From Bubalus kerabau (Eukaryota; Chordata; Mammalia; Artiodactyla; Bovidae): a stretch of 64,000 nucleotides of DNA. Made by a program: the position numbers and the translations under genes. The DNA lies in assembly GCF_029407905.1 (NCBI RefSeq), contig NC_073642.1, forward strand, positions 8,308,001 through 8,372,000, in the 5' to 3' direction. Positions within the stretch are counted from its first letter, which is position 1, and every line of letters starts with the position of its first letter. The notes beneath the pieces are model-generated. The model was not told the origin of the DNA. It worked only from the letters and a program-made list of their open reading frames with translations, and did no database searches. Of this stretch, positions 32,701 through 39,902 are shown piece after piece.

Positions 32701-35663
32701 GCCTCAAAGAAGGCTTTTCCAAACCTGCTTGCACAGCAGGGACTCTTGACGTGTAGCAGGGGTTCCCTACAAAGGAATTCAGTAGGCAGGGAGCTTGGCA
32801 GACACTTCCCTTTGGTTAAAAGCTCCGTGAAAGCCTATGTTAAAGATACTTTCTAGCTTTCACTCAACACAGAACATAGGGCCCTCTGGAATTGGTGTCC
32901 CTGGCCACCGTCACTGGAAAGGGAAGCGCTGTAGTGCAGAGTAAGTTCTGGAAACCAGCACACATTTTGCTAGTGCCTGTCCTCACCCCAGCTACAACCC
33001 TGGCAGGAGGCTTTTGCAAATCATGAGGCAAAGGCCTAAGAACCCACAATTCAAAAGACTAAATTCCAAACAACTGGGTACTGTTTCACTTCATGATTTG
33101 CCATCCAGACTCCAGCTCTTTGACAAGGGAAGCCCCAGGGCAGTGCTAAGGACCAGGGGCAATCAACAGATACCTGCTGATTAATCGTACCTATGACGTC
33201 ACCACAGGCCCCTATGCCACAACTGCTTCCTTTACTTCTGTTTTTAAAAAGGCACAAAATCACTCCAACACAAATTGTTAACTTGAATCTATAAACAGTT
33301 TCCTTTCAGATATTTCTGAATTTGTGTGGATGACACACAAATTGTGTGGATGTGGTCTTAAACTGTCATCCTAAGAACTAACAACAGTTAGTAGGATTGG
33401 GAGGAGAAGGCAATGGCACCCCACTCCAGTACTCTTGCCTGGAAAATCCCATGGGCGGAGGAGCCTGGTGGGCTGCAGTCCATGGGGTCGCTAAGAGTCG
33501 AACACGGCTGAGCGACTTCACTTTCACTTTTCACTTTCATGCTTTGGAGAAGGAAATGGCAACCCACTCCAGTGTTCTTGCCTGGAGAATCCCAGGGACG
33601 GGGAGCCTGGTGGGCTGCCGTCTATGGGGTCACAGAGTCGGACACGACTGAAGTGACTTAGCATAGCATAGTAGGATTGGGGAATATTTTCAATTCTAGC
33701 GCAGTCTGGGGAGAACCGGGGCTAACCGCAGGACTGGGCTGGATGTACAGGTCATAAGCCAGCCACAGGCGTCACCTGTCAGTGTGAGAAGCCTGAGCTT
33801 CGCTTCTGTGGACGAGAAACTGTTTATAGTACCTGCACTTGTAATAACATCCTGCCAGAGACCTGCCTTAACCCAGCTTCTACCCAGAGATCTGGCATCA
33901 GCGTGTACTGTGAGGAAAACATCTCCGATCAAGTTCTTCTGTGTGTTAAGATCGCTGCCCCTCCCAAAAACAAACAAGGCAGCGGCGGCCCAGGGAGCCC
34001 CGACCAGCTGCTTCCCACAGGGAAACCATTCTGGCAAAATAAAAACCCGATTTGGAGACAATTTACGTTTTCCCCAGAGGCGTCCTAGTGTGCAACGGTG
34101 CTGCCACTTTGAAGGACTCACGATAAGGGCTTGGCATTGCCTAGAAACCTCGCAATGCTGGGGCCTGTCTGAGGAGGAAGGAGCTGTTACCTCTGGAAGT
34201 CACTTCGGGGGGCTTCCTGGTCGACTTTAAAGTGAATTTAGTCGGAGAAGGCAATGGCACCCCACTCCAGTACTCTTGCCTGGAAAATCCCATGGACGGA
34301 GGAGCCTGGCAGGCTGCAGTCCATGGGGTCGCTAAGAGTCGGACACGACTGAGCGACTTCACTTTCACTTTTCACTTTCATGCACTGGAGAAGGAAATGG
34401 CAACCCACTCCAGTGTTCTTGCCTGGAGAATCCCAGGGACGGGGGAGCCTGGTGGGCTGCCGTCTATGGGATCGCAGAGTCGGACACGACTGAAGCGACT
34501 TAGCAGCAGTAGCAGTCCTTGAAGTACAGGAAATAGCAAAGAGAACCTGGAGCCTAGGGAGTCATTAGCCAGGATGCACCCAGGCCAGCCGAGGGCTACA
34601 GAAACTGACAAGCGGAGCAGGACCCCGCCCCTGGGCACGAAGAGCCATCGCACCGCACTCTACATCCAGCGGGTGATCTTGAGGCCGCGCCGCGGAGTCG
34701 GGCGGTCCCTTCGGCGCCGGGGTCCCCAGGGGCACCCCCTGGGCCGGGCCCGCCCGGTGGGGACGCCGCGCCCGGCCTGAATGCGGCGCTGTCCGGGGAC
34801 CCCCCACCCGCCGGGCGCCCGGGGCCGGAGCGGGGGCATTCCGGCTCACTGACCTGCCGCTCCTCGGCCTGCAGCTCGGACGCCTCGCGCACCCGCAGCA
34901 GCTCCTCCTCCAGCAGCGCCCGCAGCTGCTCCAGCTCGAGCACCTCGCGCCTCAGCGCCTCCGCCTCCTGCGCGCACAGCCGCGTCTCCTCCTCGGCCTC
35001 GCGCCGGCTCTCCCTGCCGCGCCGCAGCGCCTCCTCCAGCTCGCGCACCTCGTCTTCGTACCGCTGCACAGTCTCCCGCCAGGCCTCGGTCACCAGCAGC
35101 GCGCAATCTTCGTGCAGCTCCCGCAGGCGCGGCGGGGGCGCGGCAGGGCCGGCGACGCGGCCGCGGTAGCGCAGGGTCAGGCCGGCGGCGCGCGCGCGAA
35201 GCTCCCGCACATCGCGCTCGCGGGCCGCGTCCAGGCCGCGGCGTTCTGCCTGCAGGCGGCCCAGCAGCGCCTCGAGGGCGGCGCGCGCGGCCAGCTCCTC
35301 CTGCAGCTCGCGGCGCTGCGAGTCGAGCTCGGCGTCCAGGCGGCCGCGGGCGGCGCGCGCCTCCTCGCCCAGCAGCTGCAGCTCCCGCAGCTCGCGCCGC
35401 AGGGCGTCCCGCTCGCCCTGCGCCAGAGCCGTGGCCCAGCTCAGTTCGTCCAGCTGCCGCCGCAGGCCGCTCGCCTCCTCCGCGCAGCGGGCCTCCGCCT
35501 CGGCCCACAACCCCTCTTGGCCGCGCCGGCTGCGCAGCTCCTCCTCCAGGAGCAGGTTCTCGCGCTCCAGCTCCCGCACCCGGCACACGTAGTCATACAG
35601 CCGGGCGTTGAGCTCCTGCAGCTCGGCCTTCTCAGGACCCGTGTGAAGCCGCCAGGACAGCAT
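11113..35663 (-). CDS. SYNM: SYNM, synemin (type IV/VI intermediate filament protein), complete, four coding exons
   Basis: Synemin co-assembles with desmin or vimentin and ties intermediate filaments to the muscle Z-line, costameres and adhesion sites. The joined exons (810, 125, 68 and 3641 bases) give 1547 residues; human alpha-synemin has 1565. The head is only about 10 residues (MLSWRLHTGP). The rod runs from about residue 11 to 320. It opens with the helix-initiation motif LNARLYDYV and closes with TGLSLEVATYRALLEGE across the exon 2/3 junction. The tail of about 1225 residues is acidic and Ser/Glu-rich, has repeated RH-x-x-LG modules near 1145-1430, and ends in GHWF. Introns 1-3 have GT-AG ends in compatible phases. 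The ATG has A at -3. No frameshift or internal stop is seen. Confidence 0.97.
11452..12372 (-). other. SYNM: Alternative intron inside SYNM exon 4 (beta-synemin form)
   Basis: On the coding strand GTGGAG|GTAAGT (exon side ends at 12373) is a perfect 5' splice site. A pyrimidine-rich TTTACCTTTCAG|ATG acceptor ends at 11452. The 921 bases between them are 307 codons in phase 0, so removal joins Glu1128 to Met1436 without a frameshift and gives 1240 residues. Human beta-synemin lacks 312 residues (1253 remain), which corresponds closely. In human the removed segment is the alpha-specific region reported to bind vinculin and metavinculin. Confidence 0.85.
14754..16953 (-). other. SYNM: SYNM intron 3
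   Basis: A 2.2-kb intron, donor CAAG|GTAAAT and acceptor TTTCTACAG. It contains one Bov-tA SINE with a GT-rich tail; the rest is unclassified. Open frames up to 126 codons at 15294-15794 have no support. Confidence 0.9.
16525..16776 (-). repeat. Bov-tA SINE with (GT)n tail and target-site duplication
   Basis: The SINE body starts at about 16580 and is preceded by a GT/GC microsatellite. The direct repeat ATTGAAACT at 16516-16524 and 16777-16785 encloses body and microsatellite together, so the microsatellite grew from the element's 3' tail. Confidence 0.88.
16954..17021 (-). CDS. SYNM: SYNM exon 3
   Basis: A 68-base exon with acceptor TTTTTACAG and donor CAAG|GTAAAT. Its first base completes Arg312 of the TYR motif. 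It then encodes ALLEGESNPEILIVECIENM-PQ (residues 313-334) and leaves one base (G). It carries the end of the rod's helix-termination motif. Confidence 0.96.
19230..19440. repeat. Minisatellite, about six copies of a 34-base unit
   Basis: The core GAAGTCCCCCAGACACG is followed by GCGCCCCGCCTCCGT-type sequence, repeated with a period close to 34 bases. Copies differ by single substitutions (CTCC/CTGC, GTGG/GCGG) and small length changes in the C run. GC-rich and CpG-rich, inside SYNM intron 2. Confidence 0.92.
19474..19513. repeat. A-tract bracketed by a 13-base direct repeat
   Basis: AACCGCAGGGCGA occurs at 19474-19486 and again at 19501-19513, with only A residues between. It looks like a target-site duplication enclosing just a poly(A) tail. 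Confidence 0.8.
20430..20650 (+). repeat. MIR SINE remnant
   Basis: Diverged MIR in the order GGATTCAAACCCTGCCAACTT, CTGTGACTCCGGCAAG, CTCTGTGGCTCAGTTTCC and a final GCGCTCAGTAATG. A short tandem duplication (GGTGCTAATT) disturbs the middle. Confidence 0.75.
21750..22140 (+). repeat. L2 3' end remnants
   Basis: Two diverged blocks (TTCAAGGCCCAAATCAAATC at about 21770 and ATCAATGTCACCTCC...CTCCCCTGATT at about 22040) resemble the L2 3' end. Age and divergence make the boundaries uncertain. Confidence 0.45.
22330..22545 (+). repeat. L2 remnant
   Basis: The segment with TTGCTTCGGCTGCCCCCTC, then GACTCAGAACTGCCTCTTCC and AGGAAGCCCGCTCTG follows the layout of an L2 3' end. Diverged. Confidence 0.45.
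23296..23506 (-). repeat. Bov-tA SINE
   Basis: Body from GCTCAATCGTGTCTGAC to the complemented head ACCACTGAACCACCAGGAAG. It follows an AT-rich T/A tail of about 45 bases, the expected 3' side of a - strand copy. Confidence 0.9.
26480..26545 (+). repeat. MIR remnant (short)
   Basis: GACTCAGACTTTCTGGGTCC followed by GAGTCCTGGTCCTCTC and TCTGTAACT resembles the MIR core start. Short and diverged. Confidence 0.4.
26811..26935 (-). CDS. SYNM: SYNM exon 2
   Basis: A 125-base exon with acceptor GTTCTCTTTAG and donor CTACAG|GTAAGG. It encodes residues 271-311 (REIAYLEDEKAALTLAMADR then LRDYQDLVQVKTGLSLEVAT, Y) in frame with exon 1. This is the end of coil 2 and most of the helix-termination consensus of intermediate filaments. 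The length is typical of an IF rod exon. Confidence 0.96.
28660..28931 (-). repeat. Bov-A2 SINE with target-site duplication
   Basis: Dimer on the - strand, starting with the (GCT)n tail. The direct repeat ATGTCTTTGC at 28650-28659 and 28932-28941 flanks it. Confidence 0.94.
28940..29158 (+). repeat. Left arm of a 220-base inverted repeat
   Basis: Matches the reverse complement of 30044-30262 along its whole length. Shared blocks include AAAATGCTTAG, GAGCCATGCCAA-type sequence (CAGCCATGCCAA here), CTCCCTCCCAG, AGAACAGTTCTG and GCAGTTCCAACCACA. I estimate identity by eye at roughly three quarters. Repeat family not recognised. Confidence 0.8.
30044..30262 (-). repeat. Right arm of a 220-base inverted repeat
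   Basis: Read on the - strand this is the diverged partner of 28940-29158. The outer boundary TGTGGTTGGAACTGC is shared, and sequence beyond it is not, so this is probably one end of a dispersed repeat unit. Confidence 0.8.
30263..30318 (+). repeat. 5'-truncated Bov-A-type SINE tail
   Basis: Only the last part of the body (TACAGTCCATGGGGTAACAA...GACTTAGCACGC) is present. Imperfect repeats AATTTCTCTGC before and AACTTCTTTGC after suggest a short truncated insertion. Confidence 0.75.
30600..30705 (-). repeat. MIR-like remnant
   Basis: CACAGATGGGGAAACGGAGTC followed by CAGAGCCAGAAATGAGACCC is the typical complement of the MIR 5' part. Short and diverged. Confidence 0.5.
30910..31131 (-). repeat. 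Bov-tA SINE
   Basis: Complete body from GCTCAGTCGCTCAGTTGTG to the complemented head ACCACACCACCTGGGAAGC. A short shared TTCAAG lies on both sides. Confidence 0.92.
31590..31778 (+). repeat. MIR SINE
   Basis: The order GTGGTTAGTTGTTCAAGCAATG, CAATCAAACCCAGGCTTAG, CTAACTGGGTGATC, GGCCTCAGTTTCATCATCTG and the later GGCATGAGGACTGAG is that of MIR. It abuts a BovB fragment on its right. Confidence 0.8.
31779..32039 (-). repeat. BovB LINE 3' fragment
   Basis: Starts with the tandem CAGTTCAGTTCAGT tail typical of BovB 3' ends. It contains the TCCATCACCAACTCCC and GTCCTCTTTTCCTCCTGCCC segments and stops at the TTTCAGCTTTAGCATCA point. 5'-truncated, - strand. Confidence 0.9.
33402..33668 (+). repeat. 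Bov-A2 SINE with target-site duplication
   Basis: Full dimer. The exact direct repeat TAGTAGGATTGGG at 33389-33401 and 33669-33681 flanks it, and the tail is GCATAGCA. Confidence 0.95.
34243..34517 (+). repeat. Bov-A2 SINE
   Basis: Full dimer with a CAGCAGTAGCAG tail, in the same orientation as the copy 575 bases to its left. It lies 340 bases downstream (in gene sense) of SYNM exon 1. Confidence 0.94.
34854..35663 (-). CDS. SYNM: SYNM exon 1: start codon, head, most of the rod
   Basis: 270 codons from ATG (context GCAAGATGC, with A at -3) to the donor GGCAG|GTCAGT. It encodes MLSWRLHTGPEKAELQELNA, then the rod with long Arg/Glu/Leu-rich heptads, ending ELQAEERQ. The open frame continues 77 codons upstream of this ATG. 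I chose this start because MLSWRL is the known synemin N terminus and the upstream codons fall in the promoter region. Confidence 0.97.
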
Positions 35664-35960
35664 CTTGCTGGGGTGCGGGGCTACCCCGGCCGCCTGCTTC
35701 CCTCCGAACCCGGTCTTGTCCCCTCCGCCGCGCCGCCCCGGCCCCGTCGCCGCTCCGGAGGCCCGCAGACTGGGGCGAGAGCCGGCGCGCCGCGGCTCCT
35801 GGTCCGCCCGGCGGGCGGGAGTGGGCGCGGCCTCCAGCCAATCAGGGCGCGGCTCGAGCGGGCACCGTGGCCGCGCGGCGCCCCCTGGCGGCACGATCGT
35901 GGCCCTGCGCGGTCGTCCCGCCCCGGGACAGTCCGGGAAACCGTGAGCGGGCTCGCAGAA
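35664..35960 (-). promoter_or_regulatory. SYNM: SYNM 5' UTR and promoter
   Basis: TATA-less, GC-rich promoter. An NF-Y box (CCAATCA at 35838-35844, inverted relative to the gene) lies about 175 bases before the ATG, with GGGCGG-type Sp1 boxes at about 35812-35818. Transcription probably starts at about 35760-35790. The exact start cannot be read from the sequence. Confidence 0.65.
35878..35892 (-). promoter_or_regulatory. CTCF-like site at the SYNM promoter
   Basis: The complement reads GCCGCCAGGGGGCGC, one mismatch from the CCACCAGGGGGCGC core. It is oriented toward the gene body, that is, opposite to and facing the + strand motifs beyond the gene's 3' end. Binding is inferred. Confidence 0.6.
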
Positions 35961-35977
35961 GGGATGCCCAGGAGCTC

Positions 35978-36272
35978 AGGTCAGTGCAGCGGCTCAGTCG
36001 TGTCCGACTCTTTGCGACCGCAAGGACTGCAGCACGCTAGGCCTCCCTGTCCATCACCAACGCCCGGAGTTTACCCAAACTCATGTCCATCGAGTCAGGG
36101 ATGCCATCCAACCATCTCATCTTCTGTAGTCCCCTTCTCCTCCCGCCTTCAATCTTTCCCAGCATCAGGGTCTTTTCCAATAAGTCAGTTCTTCACATCA
36201 GGTGGCCAAACTATTGGAGTTTCAGCCTCGGCATCAGTCCTTCCAGTGAACACCCAGGACTGATTTCCGCAG
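35978..36272 (-). repeat. BovB LINE 3' fragment next to the SYNM promoter
   Basis: Contains GGCTCAGTCGTGTCCGACTC, TCCATCACCAACGCCCGGAG and the TTTCAGCCTCGGCATCAGTC segment of the BovB 3' region. It lies about 315 bases from the SYNM ATG. More diverged than the other copies (GACCGCAAGGACTG), and the tandem tail is reduced to CAGGTCAGTGCAGC. Confidence 0.88.
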
Positions 36273-37290
36273 GGCTCCCCGTCATGGTCCTCCGTTCACC
36301 CAGGTGCACATCGCCACCTGGCCGTTGCTTGTCAGGCTGCACGGCTTCTGTGATGTCAGCACCCAGGCCACTCTGGAAGTCGCACCAGTACGAGCATCTC
36401 TGCTGGGCCACACTGGGGCACTGTGGAGCGGCTCTCAGCCTGCAGGCATTTGTTCTCAATTCCTCAACTCTCCACGTTATCGGGGCTTCTTCTATTCCAC
36501 CTCTTCCGGCTTCGCGGGGTAGGAGGGCCTTCTCAGGGACCAGGGGATCTCCAGCAGGATGCTTTGCTCTGATTCACCAAGTTTTCTTTGCCGCAATGCC
36601 CTTCGGGGTCTTGGATTTTGAAATTTAAAACTTTTCTCCTACTTACTCTTTAAATCCTGTCCCTGAGAAACATCCACTGCTATAGCTGCCCAGTTTGGGA
36701 AAAGTTATGGGAAATAGCAGGTGGAAAAAATGAAGTACCACTAGCTAATCTTTCAAAATCATACCATTCTGCATCATACGTAATCCTCACCAAACTGTAG
36801 CTCAGAGAAGTTGAGTGATTTGCCTAAAGACCCACAGTTTCTACATTTGGGAATAGAAGTATTAGTAGTTGTGATCCCAGAAGCAGACTTGGGCAAGAAG
36901 GGTCCAGCCAGAAAAGAGAGGCGCACTCAAAGAGAAGGGAATGATGAGTGGGACATAAGAAACAAGCGTGGATGGGATTGGGAAGCGGCAGGAATCAGCA
37001 AGAGCAAAAAGCCATTAGCCCCCTAGAGGCAGAGGGAGGGAACTGTGCTGGCTGAGCCTGGAGGAGCAGGAGCTGCAGAGCGCACCTCAGGAGGGAGCAG
37101 AAGGAAAACCCAAGCCTTCGCTCTCCCTGCTCTCCCATATCCTGCCAGTGCCTGTCAGTGTGGGACCCAGAAGTGCTTGGGGCCTGGCAGGGGAACGCTG
37201 GGGTCAGATCCCAATGGCTTGTGAGAGCCAACTGTTAAATGGTCAGCAATGTTGTGAGCCAGTTGTTAAAAGCTATTGTTAGGAAATAAT
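36273..37290. other. Upstream intergenic sequence
   Basis: Mostly unclassified. A MIR-like stretch at 36775-36840 (TAATCCTCACCAAACTG...GACCCACAG) is the only repeat I recognise. No exon seen. Confidence 0.5.
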
Positions 37291-37710
37291 TCCAGTAGTC
37301 ATGTACAGATGTGAGAGCTGGACCGCAAAGAAGGCAGAGTGCCAAAGAATTGATGCTTTCGAACTGTGGTATTGGAGAAGACTCTCAAGACTGCAAGGAG
37401 ATCAAACCAATCAATCCTAAAGGAAATCAGCCCTGAATATTCATTGGAAGGGCTGATGCTGAAGCTGAAACTCCAATACTTTGGCCACCTGATGCAAAGA
37501 GCCAACTCATTGGAAAAGACCCTGATGCTGGGAAAAATTGAGGGCAGGAGGAGAAGAGGGCAACAGAGGATGGGATGGTTGGATGGCGTCACCAATTCAA
37601 TGGACATGAACTTGGGCAAACTCTGGGAGATGGTGATGGACAAGGAAGTCTGCTGTGCTACGTCCACAGGGTCACAAAGAGTCAGACAAAACTTGGTGAA
37701 TGAACAAACA
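37291..37710 (+). repeat. BovB LINE 3' fragment with target-site duplication
   Basis: Sense-strand BovB end from TGTGAGAGCTGGACCGCAAA to CACAAAGAGTCAGACA. The exact direct repeat AGGAAATAAT at 37281-37290 and 37711-37720 defines a 5'-truncated insertion of 420 bases. The 96-117 codon frames in it are reverse-transcriptase C-terminal relics. Confidence 0.93.
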
Positions 37711-38700
37711 AGGAAATAATAGCCAGTTATTATTAGAAATGAAATTATATATGTTTACCATTAATTATACAAAAATGAAACAAACATTTAAAAATCACTT
37801 CCTAATTAGTGCCTTTTACTATTATCTGTTCTTGAAGTTATTCATGTCTTGAAGTTATTGAAGTTATTCTGTCTGTAGGAAAGAAATGCTATATAACCCA
37901 TGCTACTTGTCTCTACCCAATTCCACATTCACTGCCTTCATTTTGGTAGCTTGAGTACTTAGACTGCAGAAATCAGTAACTGGTTTGCTAATTGTCAACT
38001 TGATTTATTATTCTGTCAATTGTCTAGACTTAAAGAAGTGATGGAGAACATGTTAATAATGCAGATGAAACTCGTGTGCTGTGTCTGAAAGTACTGAATT
38101 TCGATAGCACAAAAATTTGAGGAAATATCTTTCCAGTGTTTCAAAACTATTATCCGAGTTAGCAAAGAAGTTGCTTCCAGTTAAGAATGACGTTTCTTGT
38201 TTATTTCACCTTTTTTTTGTTGTTGAGGTAAACAAAAATATCAACCAACATTCATGTCATGCTACACTCATTTATCAATTACAATCACAGATTGATGAGG
38301 GACACCAGAGCTCTCTAAAAATCAATAAACGCATTCTGCAGGAATCAATTTGCTATATGGAATTTATGATAAGAAGTATAGTATACATCATTATTGTTTG
38401 TAATAAAAAAATGTAAAATTGCTCCAATGTAGCTGCCATATAAACAAATACACTTTTATATTAACAGTTTAAAGCCAATAAAAAAGACCTGCAGTCCTCA
38501 TTTTATTTTTTACATCCTTCTGTTCAAAATAGTGGGAAATCTAAGCTGTAGGAAAGAATATATATATATACATATATATTTTTTGTACATATCTATAAGT
38601 GTATGTGATTAATAAAATCATTTTTACCTTGAGATTTTAAAATTGCCCATAAACATTTTTTCTAGAATTGGCCCAATATAGAAGAAATTGCTCCCCACTG
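37711..38700. other. AT-rich intergenic sequence
   Basis: No repeat family recognised with confidence. It contains a 99-codon open frame at 38117-38416 without homology or promoter context, and a short TATATA run at about 38560. Confidence 0.5.
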
Positions 38701-38710
38701 CGGTAAAACG

Positions 38711-38847
38711 CAGAGAAGGCAATGGCAGCCCACTCCAGTACTCTTGCCTGGAAAATCCCATGGACGGAGGAGCCTGGTGGGCTGCCTTCTATGGGGTCGC
38801 ACAGTGTCGGACACGACTGAAGCGATTTAGCAGCAGCAGCAGCAGCA
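38711..38847 (+). repeat. Bov-A hybrid monomer with exchanged flank
   Basis: It starts like the first Bov-A2 monomer (AGAAGGCAATGGCAGCCCAC) and ends like the second (TCTATGGGGTCGCACAGTGT...CAGCAGCAG), so one monomer length has been lost. It is flanked left by CGGTAAAACG (38701-38710) and right by GAGGTAGATAATC (38848-38860). These are not a matching duplication; each pairs with the complementary flank of the next SINE. Confidence 0.9.
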
Positions 38848-38926
38848 GAGGTAGATAATCCTGGAGGTGTTTAGCCTGTCAGAGGGGGCTGTGGTTAAAA
38901 GAAAAATCTAAACCATCGTTTTACCG

Positions 38927-39197
38927 CTGCTGCAGCTAAGTCACTTCAGTCGTGTCTGACTCTGTGCGACCCCATAGACGGCAGCCCACCAGGCTCCCCC
39001 GTCCCTGGGATTCTCCAGGCAAGAACACTGGAGTGGGTTGCCATTTCCTTCTCCAATGCATGAAAGTGAAAAGTGAAAGTGAAGTCACTCAGTGGTGTCC
39101 AACTCTTAGCGACCCCATGGACTGCAGCCCACCAGGCTCCTCCGTCCGTGGGATTTTCCAGGCAAGAGTACTAGAGTGGGCTGCCATTGCCTTCTCT
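38927..39197 (-). repeat. Bov-A2 SINE with exchanged flank
   Basis: Full dimer on the - strand. Its left flank CGTTTTACCG (38917-38926) is the reverse complement of 38701-38710. Its right flank GATTATCTACCTC (39198-39210) is the reverse complement of 38848-38860. Confidence 0.93.
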
Positions 39198-39487
39198 GAT
39201 TATCTACCTCACCTGTTACCAATTTCAGTGAAAACGGGACTCAGGGATATCAGAGAACTGGAGAGAAGAACGTTCCATTTTAGCCTCACTTACTGATTTC
39301 AGTAGGCTGATAGATGTTTGTCACCAGCTGAACAAATGCACAGCAGTGGGATGCCCCAATCTCTGTCCGCTGCCCTTGAGCCTTGAGCCCGAAGGAGAAG
39401 CGGGAGTTTTCTCGACTTCCCGGCAGGCGGCGCTGCCTAAGGATGGCGAGCGCAGACAGGTCTCCAAGGCTGCTCCTGGCGGGATGC

Positions 39488-39902
39488 CCTGCTGTGCCCT
39501 GCTGTGCCCTCCTCTGCCCTGCTCTGCCCTCCTCTGTCCTCTGCCCTGCTCTGCCTGCTCTGCCCTCCTCTGCCCTCTGCCCTCCTCTGCACTCCGCTGC
39601 CCACCTTTTCTCTGCTCTGCCCTCCTTTGCCCTCTGCCCTCCTCTGCCTGCTCTGCCCTCCTCTGCCCTCCTCAGCCCTCCTCTGCCCACCTCTTCCCTG
39701 CTCTGCCCTCCTCCGCCCTCTGCCCTCCTCTGCCCTGCTCTGCCCTGCTCTGCCTGCCTCTGCCCTCTGCCCACCTCTGCCCTCTGCCCTCCTCTGCCCT
39801 GCTCTGCCCGCCTCTACCCTCCTCTGCCCACCTCTGCCCTGCTCTGCCCGCCTCTACCCTCCTCTGCCTTGCTCTGCCCTCTTCTGCCCTGTTCTGCCCT
39901 GT
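39488..39902. repeat. CTGCCCT-type polypyrimidine minisatellite
   Basis: About 415 bases of degenerate CTGCCCTCCT / CTGCCCTGCT units with CTCTGCC spacers. The + strand is almost entirely pyrimidine apart from G at regular positions. Long frames in all + frames and on the - strand are low-complexity by-products. Confidence 0.95.

Larger units (their letters stand above)
26936..34853 (-). other. SYNM: SYNM intron 1
   Basis: A 7.9-kb intron with donor CAG|GTCAGT and acceptor TTCTCTTTAG. It contains three Bov-A2, one Bov-tA, one SINE tail fragment, one BovB fragment, MIR pieces and a pair of inverted 220-base repeats. A 30360-30530 block resembles L2. The stretches 27000-28640 and 32040-33380 are unclassified. 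No other exon is seen. Confidence 0.9.
34600..35960. other. SYNM: CpG island over SYNM exon 1 and promoter
   Basis: Very high GC and CpG density from intron 1 through exon 1 into the 5' flank, ending just before a BovB fragment. The antisense open frame of 383 codons at 35112-36263 is a by-product of this composition. Confidence 0.92.

Noticed and set aside
35112..36263. 383-codon open frame on the + strand
   Set aside because: It is antisense to SYNM exon 1 and runs into the BovB fragment. Its openness comes from GC-rich codons on the other strand.
38117..38416. 99-codon frame with a hydrophobic C terminus
   Set aside because: AT-rich region, no start context, homology or neighbouring exon.
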